A stretch of 64,000 nucleotides of DNA. Origin: Cavia porcellus (taxonomy: Eukaryota > Chordata > Mammalia > Rodentia > Caviidae). A program made the translations under genes and the position numbers. Positions within the stretch are counted from its first letter, which is position 1; the number at the start of each line of letters is the position of its first letter. This document shows positions 9,024 through 22,805 of the stretch, piece after piece. The notes under the pieces are model-generated. The model saw only the letters and a program-made list of their open reading frames with translations, was not told the DNA's origin and searched no databases. Where the stretch lies: positions 80,299,982 to 80,363,981 of the forward strand of contig NW_026947484.1 in the NCBI RefSeq assembly GCF_034190915.1, given 5' to 3'.

Positions 9024-11348
9024 GATACAGGGTTTTAAGGTCAGAAGAAAGAATTATGGGAAAGAAGTGTCACCCAATCCAGAAGACTAAAGTAAGAGGA
9101 AACAACAATGGAAGAGAAAATAAACAGGGTTAAAACACAGAACAATTTGGGATTAAAGGAATGAAAAGCACACTGTTAGAGAAATCACTATAAACCCTGT
9201 TTTCAGAGACCAGATCAAGAAGTGGTTGTGGGGCCCAGAAAAAGGATTAATAAGCTTATATGTCAAGTGACCACAAAGAAAGCAGCTTTGACATAAAATC
9301 CAAATTGTCCTGAGAATTCAGAAAGGTTACTAGGTTTCCCAAATTCAAGAAGAAATTGCTTAGCTTGCCCTCACTCAGAGTTTGACCCAAAGAAGGAAAT
9401 ATTATGTTAAATTGTCACAGGTTTGCGTCCTACAACTTTGCTCTGTGTGTCCTTGTCTATCTTCTGCCTATGTCCTGAGCTTCCCTACAGTGACATGAAA
9501 GTGACTTGGCTCCCTAAAGCTGTGTGATGTGTTGCTGGCTCACTACAGAGGATGAGCCCTGGAGAGAACCAAGAGGTTAAAAGCAGAGAAAATGTTGGTC
9601 TGGTGGTCAGTTACTAGAGTGACCAGGAGAAAGTGATGGAGGCTAATTGCCTGAAAGGTGACTTTGGTTCTCACTCAGTTCAGAATATCCTTCTAGCAAT
9701 CAACATCTCAGACATACAAAAACTCTTCTCTAACAATATGCACCATTTATCTTAATTCACAAGATCATTGTAATATCACTGTTCTCAAATACAATAATAA
9801 AGACACTTAAACAGTGTCCTTCTGTTCCTCAATATAACCACATTTAATCCTTTTCCTTCCTTAGCCTATCATCTGTGTTAGCATCAGTCGTCTTTCAGTT
9901 ATCTCAGTCGTCTTTCAGTTCACACACTTTTCTTCAATGAAAAGAAAGATAAGCTCTTGGCACTAGGCTTTCTGTCACAAATGAATGAATAAAGCCAGAC
10001 TCTTACAATTCCTTTGCAGAGCAGCATTTTATTTCCAACAATTTCAAATTTGCCTGTACATAATGCAAAATATCTGATTACTGGACATGATTCTGCAATG
10101 CTGGCCTTGATCATCCTGTTGGTTACATGAAGAAAGTAGTCATCAAAGTTAGGCTCCTTCTCCCTTCACCTGGATACAAAAGAAGATCAAAGTTTTTGGC
10201 ATGTTTGGATCAGTGACACTTTCTTTCCCTGCATAAGTGTGTGCTCTAACTACTCTGGGCTTTATTGCATCTGGGGATTAAAAAGTTGCTTAGACATGAC
10301 TACAAAGTAACTTCAAAGATTTCATGCTTGAATAAATTATCTGAAAATAGGTGAGTGAAAATCTATGACCTTATTTCCTTCTTGGCACAGGATGCCAAAA
10401 TTTTATGTGTATGATCAAAGTATGCTTAGGAATATATGAATATGTCATAATGAAACTCGTCGATTTGTATAGCTAATATGTATTACTAATAAAAAAGAAG
10501 CATGAAGATTAAAAATTGTGTAAGGCCAACATTTTTTTAAAAATACAGAATTTGTCCCATTGTCTTGAATGTGCTTTTCAGGCTTTTTACCTATAGTTGG
10601 TTGCATTATTTGAATCACTGGGCACCAGCCCTGAGGAATATTAGCAAGAAGAAAATTGAGGTACATAGTACATCATTGTGGAATAGCATGTTTAAAAAGA
10701 GCAAAGTATTTGTTTCTTTGGGCTTTATTCACCAACTCAATCAAGGATATAATATATTATCACAAATGGACTGTGAAAATACTCATGAAAAAATTTTAAA
10801 CTACAAATTGATATAGGAGTTTTAATCACCATTTAACATATAATGGAATAATCCTACGACGAAGCAGGAAGATCCCTTAAGATAGACTAATCTAGATTTA
10901 AAATCTGAGAAAACCTAAAGACAAGAAGAACCAAATGGCCCACTCATGGGCATACAGCATGTTGGGACAGCTCAAGTTTTGAATGCAAGTATCTGAATCC
11001 TTTCAAGCCACTGTCTCCATCCTAAGGGTGACACAAATAAATGGAGATAAAGAAGAGATGACTTTCAGTGGTGGATCAGTAACAGCAGTGGAGACTACAG
11101 GAACTGAAAGTGGATCTGCCCTTTCCAGAGAGGACAGCTAATGTTTACCTCCAGGTAATTTTTATCACACTCTAGTATAGGTCCAAGATCGCTAGATCTT
11201 CTCATTGTTTAGAAAGATCAGAGATCTAAGATTTTTTTGATATGTGAAAACTTCCAATTTCTTAAACATTTTTTCAATTTTTAAAAATTATGTGTGTTGT
11301 CCAAATAACCTATACAAGATTTATCTGTTTTTGCTCTCTGAACTATAG
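9023..11348. other. Intergenic, largely unrecognised
   Basis: No coding frame is supported. A 17-base word (tcagtcgtctttcagtt) is tandemly duplicated at 9884-9900 and 9904-9920. An L1-like A-rich 3' tail is probable around 10400-10510. The rest appears unique and AT-rich. Confidence 0.45.
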
Positions 11349-11694
11349 TCGCTATGGTTTGAACATTCCCTCCAAAATGCTTACTGAAACTGAAACCTGA
11401 CTGTAGAGTATTAAGATGGGAAACTTTTAGAGAAAAGATGAAATCATGAAGGTTCTACCTTCATGAATGAGAATGGTGGGAGGGAACACCCTTGCCCCTT
11501 GCCCCCTCCTACTCCATGAGATATCCAGGGATGCTATCAATAAAGCAATGAACATCAGATAGCAGGTGTATTCATACTGTTGACTTTGGACTTACCAGGC
11601 TCAAGAACTGTGAGAAATAAATTCCTATGATTTATCAGTTACCCAGTGTAAGGTAGTGTCTTACGGCAGTCGGAATGGACTAAGAAAACAGGAA
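11349..11694 (+). repeat. MaLR-type LTR (MLT1/MST-like)
   Basis: It begins 'tatggtttgaacattccc', contains 'gaactgtgagaaataaatt' (LTR polyadenylation region) and ends near 'gtcggaatggactaag'. These landmarks match mammalian MaLR LTRs. Subfamily assignment needs a library search. Confidence 0.65.
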
Positions 11695-13804
11695 AACATC
11701 TGAATTCCTTTGCATTGTGTCAAAAATATTTCATGGTGCCTGCTTTGTTTCTCCAGTTCACTTCCTACTGCTCAATTTGTACTAGTTCCAGTTGCAGCTT
11801 GGGGCTCAATAAACACACTCACTGACTCATGCTGACTGATTTTCACTCTACCACCTTGTTCCTTGTACATGAGCTGCCTTATATCTGCAATGAACTTCTG
11901 TGCTGTAACTTGTATTTTTCTTAAGACAGTTTGGGTCTTATCGCCCCCAGGAAGTAATCTCTGAACAATCTTCCCATTAACACATCCCCATCCAAATGTT
12001 CCACCACTGAATTTTCACAATATCTTGTTCCTCCTATTTCATTTACCTTGTAGAACTGCAAGTACTTGTTTTATATCTGTTGTCCCAATCAGAATCTCAG
12101 CCAATACTGAATTGAAAGTAAACTCTTCATTCTTGCTTAGAATGAAGCAAGAGCTCACTTGAAGCACCTCACTCTGCATCTCTACTGGTCTTTGACTCTA
12201 AGTACTGCTGATCTATAGAAGAGATGTTGAATTTTATCTCTAATAGATGGCTTCTTGCAGGACATTGTCCCACAAGGACCTTTAGACTTGATGCTGTAGA
12301 AAGTAGCCAGCCTCCCGAATCCAGCCTATTCCATGTGCTGGTCTTCCCTGGCTCCCAGTTGCACTGTTTTTTTCATTGTTTCTGGACTTTTTGTGCTCTA
12401 GGGGAGCCCAGCTTTCCCTGGATACTACAAGTCTCTAAAGGCAAGCCCCTAGAGCTTTCATATAATTCCTCATTTACTGTTCCAATCCAAATCTGATGGT
12501 CTTTTAAAACAATCCCTTCAGCTACAGATCAAATATGACTCCCCACTAACTCCTTTTTTAAAAACTGATCTACACAGCTACAAATCCAATATGATTCCCT
12601 ATTAATTTTGTAACCCTACATCTATTTACCTAAGCTGTATTGCCTATGATATAAGAACTCAGGGACAAACAATTTCCAACAAATTCATACATAGAGCCAG
12701 CTAGCTAGATACTCAGACAACCAGAGCCTAATTCCCTACCTATGAGCATAGAGTTGGCAGTGTCTTACCAGATCTACTCATCATCTGATGACAGACAAGA
12801 AGCCATTTCTGAGCCAGCTTTGAAAGTGGTATAGAGGCAGAGGAGGCTCTTGATGGTCTCCTCACATCAACCCAGTGCTTTCTTTTGCACACTGCACTTC
12901 TAATGAGAGGCACACACATTTCTAATGTTTCCTCACACACAGCAGTATGCACTCCCTCTCATGCTTTGAAGCAAATGTGGCCATATAACTTGCTTTGGGG
13001 GATGAAAGAAATCTTTGAGTCAAAGTGAATTAGATCATTCTGGGCAGAAACTCTAGACATCCATGTAAGAACCTCCACTTGCTTTTGATTCCTGCCTTAA
13101 TCACAGAACCATGCTGAACTGAAGTCTCCAGTAGCTTGGATCACAAAATGACTATGATAAATTATCACCCTAACTTGGGCATATAACTTGAGGTAGAAAC
13201 AGTCTTTTGTTGTATAAAAACACAAATACTTTGGAATTGTTACTGAAGCCTAGCCTATCCTGGTTATATACATATAAATGTTGACGAAGAGATCATGTAA
13301 CTTCTGTATGGGACTTCACCACAAGAGTCTACATTTCCCACATTCACTATTTAAAAGACTGTTGTTTTTACAATGGTTTTAAAATCTCAAGTAGTTAAGC
13401 TTTTTTTAAAAAATTACCTTTCCACTATAATTTGTAATTTAAAGGATACAATTTAAAGATTTTAGTGATATTTAATATATCTTAACTATATTTAATGATA
13501 TCTCATTTCTGACATAGTTCTTGATAAATTTTTCTAAATTTTCACACAGCAAGAGACACATCACATTAGTATCAACCACACTTGGAGCAGCATAAATTTC
13601 CAACCTTTATAAAAATTGCTTCCCAACAATTCTGCTACAGTGAGGAAGTCAATATTCCACTTTCAATTTTAAAATATCTTTATGTTTTAAAAAGTTCAGA
13701 ATCAGGATATCATACAAGTTACTTCAGAGTCCAGATCATCACACCAATTCTTCATAAGATATGCATTCTGTAGCCATTAATATCTGCAAGGAAAATAAAT
13801 TTTG
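11695..13804. other. Intergenic with ancient repeat remnants
   Basis: 12880-13180 resembles an old MLT1-type LTR ('gtggccatataacttgcttt...'). The rest is unrecognised. An open frame at 12224-12496 shows no domain and is not called as a gene. Confidence 0.4.
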
Positions 13805-13821
13805 AAAAAAATCTAGAGCTA

Positions 13822-14221
13822 ACTCTGTTCTGTTATGTCACATTTGGTTCTACTCCCTTCCAAAAAAGTAATAAGAACTGTGGGAGTAACAAAACCCAAA
13901 ATGTGTAATTGTCATTGTACAAAAGAGAGGAAAAGAAAGTGCTCTAAATGATATAACCGCATGTATGTTTAAGTGTATAAGATAGAAAATGATATCACTG
14001 AGTTTTATTGGATCATTGAACAGAACTGTTGGCAGTCTCACTGTTGGAATGTCCACTTTACAAGCTTTAACTTTGTGACTTGAACAATTATTTCTAAGAT
14101 GACAATATGTAATCCATTAACTAGTGATTTCCTACTGTTTATTTTTTTCTGTAAATCTGTATAACTTGTACCCTTTCTCTGCTTTTCTTTTCTCCTTAAA
14201 TAAAATTTTTTTAAAAAGTAA
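13822..14221 (+). mobile_element. 5'-truncated HAL1-type element (3' UTR only)
   Basis: About 400 bp homologous to the last part of the full-length element at 51368-54560, ending in an A-rich tail. It is flanked by a perfect 17-bp direct repeat, aaaaaaatctagagcta, at 13805-13821 and 14222-14238. That makes it an independent target-primed insertion. Confidence 0.85.
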
Positions 14222-14349
14222 AAAAAAATCTAGAGCTAGCAGTGTCTCATATAATTCATAGAGTATACCAGATAGTTTGTGATTTTAAACTCGCTTTCAA
14301 GTGACAAAAACTATATTTAAAAAAAAAAAACTTTTTAAAAATGAAAAAA

Positions 14350-14480
14350 AGCTAGGTGTGGTGACATATGCCTGTAATCCCAGCATTCAGAAGGCTGAGG
14401 CACAGGTCCAAGGTCAGCCTAGGCTGCATAGCTTAGGGCCAGCTTGAACTACAAAGAAAGATCCTCATAAGAGAAAACGT
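14350..14480 (+). repeat. B1-type SINE
   Basis: 'gctaggtgtggtgacatatg' followed by 'cctgtaatcccagcattcag' is the 7SL-derived B1 head. The segment carries an internal quasi-duplication of the 'cagcctaggctgcatag' block. Confidence 0.85.
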
Positions 14481-14807
14481 ATGTAAAGAAAAACATTTAA
14501 GATTATTTTAATACATTAAAGACTTAAATAAACACAGAAGTATATTGTGCTCTTGGGAAGAATTTTTTTTTTTACTGATTTCTGGAATTTTTGTCTTTCT
14601 TAATCAAAATAAATTTAGTTGAATTTGAGTTTAGAATTGGTATATTTGATCCACTGCTAGGAAAATTATTAAAAACAAGCTTGTTTCCTCAAATGACATA
14701 TGCATGTTCATAGTTTTTTCTTACAAAAGTACAAATATTATACCTCAACATAAACATCTTGAAAAGAGCAAAACTCCATCTTTACCAACAGGTTAATCTT
14801 TAAATAA

Positions 14808-14873
14808 CGGCTGTGGATGGGACTCAGTGGTAGTGCTCTTGCATAAGGACCTAGGTTTGATCCCCAGTGCGTA
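14808..14873 (+). repeat. ID-like SINE
   Basis: 'ggactcagtggtagtgctct' and 'aggtttgatccccagtg' are the A- and B-box regions of an ID-type SINE. Confidence 0.75.
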
Positions 14874-14984
14874 CACATATACACATGCTCAGTTTTTCTA
14901 CCTGATCTCTGAGTTACTAGTAGGGAAGAGAAATGTTATCATTTTATTCCTTGGCTCCCAGGTGTCCTGTACCAACTGTCTTGA

Positions 14985-15095
14985 AAGTTAAACATTATCC
15001 TTCCTCACATATGAGGAGAAAGTGAGGTTCACCATAGTTAAGCAATCACGTGGTTAGTAAGGGTGGGAATGGGATGTAAACCCAGAGTAGAGGAA
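14985..15095 (-). repeat. MIR fragment
   Basis: The antisense MIR core is recognisable around 'gaggagaaagtgaggttcac' through 'cacgtggttagtaagg', though degraded. Confidence 0.45.
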
Positions 15096-17739
15096 CTTCT
15101 GCCCAGCCTGTCTCTTGCATTGTACCTCATCTACTTCTGTCTGTTGGTCAGAGCCTCATTAGGGCAGCAGGAGTTACTGAAGCTTTGTAGAAACAAGAGC
15201 CAACACAAAATCTCATGTTAGCCTTAACCCTATGCAAGGCTCTACATTAAAACTGCCAAAAGCCAAGAGATAAAGAGACTAGTGCAACCTTGGTGTTTAT
15301 CTCAAAAAGCCTAGACAAGAAAAATAACTAGGTATCAAAGCCTAAAATTAAAGGGAAAAGGTTTAAACAGTAGAAATAGGGGCAGAGGTAAAAAATCACA
15401 AATAACAGATTAGAAAACTAGAGACGAAACCATTGAAGACTGACTTTATAGGAAACAGGATGTTAATAGGCAGAAATAAGCAAAGAGAATGTCTCTCCTG
15501 GCATAAAGAATAGCATGGCCAGATCCTCAGAGCTCAGGAAGTGTGGAATGCGCTGCAGAAACTGAAAGCAGCAATGTGTCCCTAAAGGAAGGATGGTAAG
15601 GGAGACAAAGGCAGAGGAGTTAGGAAAGACACCGAGTTCACTTCATACAGTTAACGGTGGACAACAGGTAAAAATCCATCTAAAGCTGTATGAAGATCGC
15701 TCTAGCATGAGTTTGCATTGCCGTGGGCAGAGGCAAGAGATAGCAAGAAAGCCAGTTATAGCACCATTACAGTAACCTTAGTGTATGTACTTAGGTTTAA
15801 TTGCATAAACCAAAAGCAAAACAAAAACACAACAACGATGACAACACCCTCATTTATACCACAGGGAAAACGTTGAAAGCACATTGTGTGTGTTTGTCTG
15901 TATTAGCTAAAATATGCTATGATAATAAAGCAACCCCTGCAATCTCATGTGTTGGTATGACAACTGTTTATATTTTTGCTCCTATAATGTACGAAACTGT
16001 GCTGACAACTCTTTAGAATAATTATCCTGCTTTACGATTCAAGATTTTCAAAGCAGTATAAATCAGAAAATCTATACCTATTCCTAAGTACCATGTTACT
16101 TTTACTTACAGCTCACTGATCAAAACTAGTAACACAGCTTTACCTAAGTATTAGGATGCTAGGAAGTGTAGTAGTGTATGCAATATGCGTGGTGAACACA
16201 ACTATGTCTTCTAGATTGTGTCACCTGGAGATTCTAAGGACATGTTGCATCATCAGACCAGATAATGTCGTAAGATGAAACTGTATTCTCTGTGTAAGAA
16301 TTACACAGAAAGATTATGATAATTTATCCGTATTTCATATCATAAGCATTCCTGATATACAAATAAACATCATCATAGAGTAAACACAAATAAGAAGAAA
16401 GTCTAACTTAATACAAACTCAGACTATGTCAAGGTTCAAAAACTTCAACGTATTTTATCTTGATTTACATAATTCATTTCAAAAACAAGGCTATCACAGA
16501 AAAAAAGTAATATGCTCTGATACTTATCAAAGAATTCTTCAGTTAGTATCAAACAAGTAGGACATCTTTAACTCAAGTCAAACTGGTCTCAAAATTTTTA
16601 ATTTTTTGTGGGTAAGAAATAATTCCCTCAGACCTTTTCTCAAATAGTGCTTATTTTAGTCAAAGAATTAATAAGCCTTCTTAAATATCTAACAAGCAGC
16701 CAAGGAGTAATTGAACTCATTTGAGGCCAGAGTTCTTCGAGGTCTATTTTTATTTTAAAAATACTTCAAATTTAAAATGGTTTGTTAGAACTGAAAGAAA
16801 GAACAAGTTTAAATACCCAAGGCTACAGATGATAGAAGAAAAAAAAAATGAAACTTTTTTATGCGTCTCTTGCCTTTCTCTCTTTGGCAATGGTTTCTCA
16901 TTTTTCTTTTGGGCTACATATTGCTATACCCTTTTAGCTTTTCTTGGGAAACCTTTTTCTGCTTTGTTGTATGAGATATTAGCAGCAGCTTTTTCTAGTG
17001 TTCACAAAATGGAAATGTGGGAGAAAAAAATGTGCTGTTCTTCCACTAGTCAGAATATCCAGAGACACTGATTTTTGTATAAATGCCTGCAACTTCTTCA
17101 CAGAGCATAGTGTACCAGAGAGAGAGAGACTGCAAAGGTGCCACATAGTACAGACTCCATCTCAGAAACATAATAGTAATCTTTATGTTTGTCACGATAG
17201 CCTATAGGCTTATATTGAAATTCCAGTACATACAGAGTCCACTGACCACATTCTCTCATTTGATGACTGATTATGAAACTACTTCCGTGAAACTAGGATT
17301 TTCAACCCCTTTTAATGATTGAAAATTATGTGACAGATCCATTGTAGGGGGGATCCATGGTGATCTCATCTTCCCCCTAAGAACTGCCCTTTTCTCCATT
17401 TATATTTGTATCTCCTGTAATAGTAATGCCTGTGGTTTTAGGCATCCTGAGATGCCCCACTGTTGATGGAGCTACTACTGAGCATTAAATTGTCCTTCGC
17501 CAGGGTCACAACTGCTCAGTCTAAAGAGGGGATCTTGGACAGAAACAAGTTAATTACAGTTTGTCTTTGGAATTTTTAAAACTGGAAGTGAGAATGAAGT
17601 GCATCTTCCGTGACCCAAGCTTTTAGAGTATTTGTCTCCACTGCTGCATTAAAATGACTCCTGTCAAGGTCACTGGGCCCCTCTAGGGGTATACACCATC
17701 GTCAATTTTCAAGCTTCATTTTTATCATTCGGAAGCATT
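15096..17739. other. Intergenic, no feature recognised
   Basis: About 2.6 kb of AT-rich DNA. Open frames near 16721-17071 lack domains, splice context and codon bias, and look like chance. Confidence 0.45.
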
Positions 17740-18790
17740 TGACGCATTGATCACTTTTTCCTCCTCTTTCTCCAGGTGGCTTCTGGCGCACCACTGTCTC
17801 TTGGTTCTCTTCCTATCTTGCTGGCTATTCCCTTTCAAACATCTTTGGAGATTTGTTCCCAGACCTCTGATCTGTAAAGTTTGGAGGGCTCCAGAGCTCC
17901 AGAGGACCTCTTATATCCTCTTACTTATTTTAGGCTACCTTTGATTCCATTTTCCTCTTACACCTTCATATGGAATATTTCACCTTATAATGATAATGAC
18001 TTTCAAAACATATTTGTTATATGGCAGCTTTACATCAACTTTACCACAAGGTCCAAACTCCTTTATCTCTTATAATAATTATTCAAATAGCATTAAGAGT
18101 AGTAACCCTACTTTCACTCTTGCCTTCCTGCACTTAGTAGCCAGTGTTTCTACTAAAATACAAGCCAGATCCTGTTATTTTTCAGCTCAGTGTTTTCCTA
18201 TGACTTTTACCTCAAGGTAAAAGTCTAGATCCTACCAATTGTCCTGGGCCTATATGGCAGGGCTATGGCTACATTTACATTCTTATCTCTCAATGCTTCA
18301 CCCTTCCCCTATTCCTCCTCCTGCACAGTGGCTCCTTTGATTGTCTTTAAAATGTCACACACATCCCCATGTCAGCATCTTTGTGGTTGCCCTTCTTCCA
18401 AATACATATATTACTTCTTTCCAAACCTTTACATTTGTTCAAATATAGCCAAATAGGGCTGGGGATTTAGCTTAGTGGTCTAAGTGTCTGTTTAGTAAGG
18501 GCAAGGTTGTGAGTTCTTCATTGGCTTGTATAAAATAACACGTGAAATAATATCACCTCTTCCATCACCACTGGTAATCCCTTCCTGGAGTACCTGCCTG
18601 GTACTCCCTGATTTCTTAAATAGGTTACTTTTCTCCATAGCAGTTACCACCACTTACCATGCTATTTGTGTATTTGTTTATTGTGTGGCTCTATCCATTC
18701 CACTGGAACATGAGCTTTCTGCAGACTTTCTCCTTGTCAATATGTTGCAGTGCCTAGAACATCACCTGCATCCAGGTAGGCTCAAAAGCA
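17740..18790 (+). repeat. Ancient LINE-2 (L2) copy interrupted by an ID SINE
   Basis: It carries the L2 3' region landmarks: a reverse-transcriptase-derived stretch ('ggtggcttctggcgcaccac...ctggctattccc'), then near 18650-18780 the L2 terminal pattern ('catagcagttaccacc', 'gtttattgtgtggctc', 'gcagtgcctagaac'). Several overlapping short open frames here are decayed L2. Confidence 0.65.
18455..18522 (+). repeat. ID-like SINE inside the L2 copy
   Basis: 'gggctggggatttagcttag' starts a tRNA-like unit; its B-box region is degraded. It splits the older L2 sequence, giving relative age. Confidence 0.7.
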
Positions 18791-20339
18791 ACACGAACTG
18801 AGCGAATAAGTTAATATAACTATCTAGAGCTGTGGGCGGCCATGTTTTCTTTTTCACAGAGAAACCCGGTCTGTAGTAAAAGAAAAAAATGTTGGCCTGT
18901 CAGGAAGGCTGGAGGCTGGATAGAAGGGGCATCTGGGCTAAGTTTGAGTACCTATTGTTCTTTGTCCTCACGTATCTTCCTGCTCTGCTGCAGTTGGAGG
19001 CTTGATCCTTCCTTGGACTCTATGGACCTTTGGGCTTAAGGAATCTTAGAATACAGGCGGGGGTAGGGTGCTGCACTTAGCAGAGATCTAACAAGTTCAC
19101 CAAAACCATATGTCCAGCAGACGCTATAGTAAGAGCCAGAACCTAGGTCTTGGAATTTTAGTCTACTATCATACTAGTTTCTTCTACTCAAGACCCTTAT
19201 ACAGTTGCAAGACCCACACATGTATGTGCCCAACCCCACTCAAAATAAGATCACAGGTGTCAAGAATGAATGGTGTTCTGCAGTTAAATATCTACTTTCC
19301 TCCTTCCACTGAGGTACAATCAATTTCCATATAAATATACAGTATTTCCAAGATCAAGGAAAGAGCAATAAACACATTATCTTTGAGTTATCATTAATGA
19401 TTGCTTTATGAAGATTATTAAAAATAGAGCTTTTGAAAAATTAATTGCATAAGCACTGAAGAAACTATGTGAAGTTAGGATTGGAAGGAATGTTAGAGGC
19501 TTCTTTCGCTGCCTGGAATAATTTTTTTAAGACAGGTTCGCCCGTAGCTCAGACTGGCCTTTGAACTCACTGTGTATCCCAGGTTAGCGTCTAATGTGCA
19601 GGGACCCTCCTGCCTCCACCTCCCAAGTGCTGGATCACAGGTGTGTGCCACCGAGCCTGACTTTCCTGAAGAAATCATATGATCCACCCAGGATAACTTG
19701 ATTACTGTCAGCACTAGAACCAGAAACCAGGATATCTAGTCTATTTGACCTCAATACAAACTTTTTACAACACATGATGCTCAGTTTTTTTCTTTCTTCC
19801 TTGTCCTTTCACTCTTGTCCTAGCTTCTGAGACTATAGCCACATATATTCTATTAATGATCTCTCCATTAATGAATTGTGGGCAATGCTATTTGGTTGTA
19901 TACAAAGAATGTAGTGATACATTATAAATGGACTCAGAATACTGAAGACCATACGATGGAAGATAATATCATACTACCTGTGAATTAAATATAAATCGGT
20001 CAAAGCCAGACCCAAAGGTTTCCCATGAGTCAGTGCCATTCTCACACTGCAGGGGGAGAGAACAAGGTCTCACCAAGAAACAAGCCCTCCCTGTGAACTA
20101 GCACCACACGCAGGCCACCACTAGCAGGGGACAGCCAAACCCCAGCCCCTTGTGGTGCACAGGCTGGCAAACCAGAAGAGCCAATCCCCCACTCCAATCT
20201 CTGTAAGCAACCCGTTGATCTGGAGGAACACAAGCTGCCATGATAGCTAGTGAGGTGAAATGCAATTTGATGCTTGTGGTGGTGGTGTTTCTCTGACTTG
20301 GCAGGTCTTGGGCCAGTGGTCTGATCATGTATTCAGAGG
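18791..20339. other. Intergenic with one B1
   Basis: No gene recognised apart from the B1 at 19521-19661. 20045-20340 is more GC-rich than its surroundings and lies directly upstream of the HAL1-like array, so it may be part of that element; I cannot show it. Confidence 0.4.
19521..19661 (-). repeat. B1-type SINE
   Basis: Antisense B1: 'aagacaggttcgcccgtag' at the tail side and 'caagtgctggatcacaggtg' at the head side. Confidence 0.85.
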
Positions 20340-20785
20340 ATAGTGGTACACAGTGAGCCCTCTAGGGCAGATCTCCTGAGGGTGGTAGCCATTGTTAATT
20401 CCTTATTATCTTGTTTTGAAGTCATGTAACATTTTCATTTTTTGTTGGGTTGGGTTTTGTTCTGTTTTGTTTTGTTACATCTGATGGCATGAGCAGCCAT
20501 TTCAAAGACAGCAAGATACATTATGGTAGCCATTTTGGATATACTACTGTCTTGCTTTGAAGTCCTTTATTGCATTCATTGTTTTGTTTTGATTGCTTCT
20601 ATTCTGTTCTGTTCTATTTCATTTTCACTATTTCTGAAGGTATCTGCAGCTATTTTGAAAACAAGAGGTAAATATTGCTGATTTTTTATTGTTTTGAAGT
20701 CCTGTATCACTTACACTGGTTTGTTTTGATTGGTTTTATTCTATTTTATTTCCTTGCTTTTATCCTCTTTAAAATTATATATATA
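20340..20785 (+). mobile_element. HAL1-type 3' UTR fragment containing ~140-bp tandem repeats
   Basis: The word 'ttgaagtc' recurs at 20416, 20557 and 20694 (spacings 141 and 137). Each is followed by a T/G-rich 'ttgttttgattg'-like stretch and preceded by a block resembling 'tatggtagccattttgg'. The same words occur in the 3' UTR of the full-length element at 51368-54560. The terminal 3' end of the element is absent. Confidence 0.6.
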
Positions 20786-22612
20786 ATTATATATATATTT
20801 AGTCAAAACTCAGCAATTTATGGGCTCAGCCATGTGAAAGACTAATAACTTTAGAAGATGCTATAAAGACAGGTTTAAGGTCCATTATGAGTAGACTTTT
20901 TATATTTCTGTTTTAGAAAGAGAAATTGTTTTCTTGAGCCTAAATTGTACTTTGTACTATCTGTCCAGAACTCTAGGAAAGTGTGTAAACTACCTAGCCA
21001 AGTGGAAAAAAGATTAAGGATGTCTTAATTCTTGAAAGCTTTGGGAACGTGATTGGTATAAGAGTAAAAAATAGTTACAACAAAAATTAAAGAAAATCTA
21101 TAATAACAAAGCATTTTGTGTGTATATAGATATATGTAGACACATAGATAGATAGATAGATAGATAGAGTCACACATACACAATACTAGAATATAAGAGA
21201 TCAAATATTTTTCAAATTGTGAGGTGTGCTACTTCACATTTCCAGTAAAAGAATGAATCACTTTCAGCCATATGTCCTTTCTTGAATAACTGTATACATT
21301 TTGAAATTATAGGATAAAGAACCTAACTGGCTCAGCCTGGAACACATCATACCCCCTGACCACAGGAGGCAAAATATATTCCCTAAAATAAGGGAATGAT
21401 AGTTCCTAAAAAAGAAATAGAAATGAATTTGCCAAAATAAGAGTAAAAAGGAGAAATAAGTCATGTCCTCTACTGTTTTCTAAACTTGCCCTTTGTCTTC
21501 TCTGGCATGCATCTTACTATGTTAGGAGAAAGCAGTGTAGAATAAAGGACTCAGACTTGGGTTTAAAGACTTGAACTTGACCTTTAGCTTTCTATAACCT
21601 TGGGAAAGTCATACATAACTTTGTTTAGGCTTTATTTTTCTCATCTGTAAAATTAACAGACTTAACATATTATTGCAAAGATTTCATCCTGTTTCAGATA
21701 ATAAGAATTTATCTTTCAAGCGTGGGTGCTGTCCATGGTTCTATCAATGCAGAGCAAAATTTTAATAACTAGTTCAAAGACTAGAGTTTTTCTTGGTTAA
21801 ATAGTAAGAGCCTTAAGGTAGGGGCTAAAGTAGCCACTTATACTGGGATGGCCAGGAGCTTTGGTCCAGGAATTAGGAGGACATTGTGCCATGGTACAAT
21901 GTTCATCTGAGTTTTTGTCTAACATTCCTTTATCTGTGTCCAATTAACAGCATCACAGTTTTCTTTTGGTCAGTCATCTGCCATCAGTCCATGCAATTCA
22001 AGTAAAGTTGATCTTTCCCCCCTTCTCGTCACTCATTGTTGCAAGGAGAAATTGTAACTCTGTCAAGATTCCAAAAGCAATAGACCAAAGCTAATGAGAG
22101 TCAGGCCTGAGAGTTCAGCTGGGATTATCTTTAAAGTACTACCTCAACTGAGGTTGATAAACTAATAGAATGTTATCTTAGACCTACTTAGGAAGAAATT
22201 TGATAAGAATGAAGACAACCTAGAAACATTCAAGCCTGAGAAATGGAAAATTATTGGCCTTTGAGCAACCAGATCAAGTTAGGCTTAAAACCCTAACCTG
22301 TACTTGAATATTTCAGTTTAATGAATCATTACATAATAATTTCATCTCGCCCTACCTCTTTCTCTTCTCCTCCCTGACTGTTTTCCTACTTGTATTCTCT
22401 TAAATCAGTATAAATTTTGTTTCATTCCTTGAAACTAACAGAATCTTGATAAAATATATACAGAAGAGTGGCCCAGCTCTGGTAGCCCCAGGTCATTCAT
22501 TTACTATATTTGAAATTCTGTCCACTCATCTGAAAAATAGTTGGATACACTAAGCAATTCAGCAATTATTTAGTTCTTTGCTAGATCAACATGGCTTCTC
22601 AGAAGTCCTTTG
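20786..22612. other. Intergenic with MIR and short GATA repeat
   Basis: A short GATA run lies near 21144-21167. A sense-strand MIR core spans roughly 21525-21710 ('ccttgggaaagtcatac', 'ctcatctgtaaaattaac'). No coding frame is supported. Confidence 0.5.
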
Positions 22613-22622
22613 TTGTGTGTTG

Positions 22623-22657
<35 letters not shown>

Positions 22658-22662
22658 TGTGT
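22613..22662 (+). repeat. (GT)n microsatellite
   Basis: GT units with minor interruptions, abutting the antisense tail of a B1 SINE. Confidence 0.95.
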
Positions 22663-22663
22663 T

Positions 22664-22805
22664 TGCTTTTTGAGACAGGGTCTTGCTTTGTAATTCAGGC
22701 TAGCCTTGAATCACTTCATAGCCCAGCCTGGCCTCAAACTTGAAGCAATTCTGTTGTCTCAGTCTCTTGAGTGCTGGATTACAGGTATGTGCTATCATGC
22801 CAAGC
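22664..22805 (-). repeat. B1-type SINE
   Basis: Antisense B1, with 'gagacagggtcttgctttg' at its tail and 'gagtgctggattacaggtat' near its head. Confidence 0.88.
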
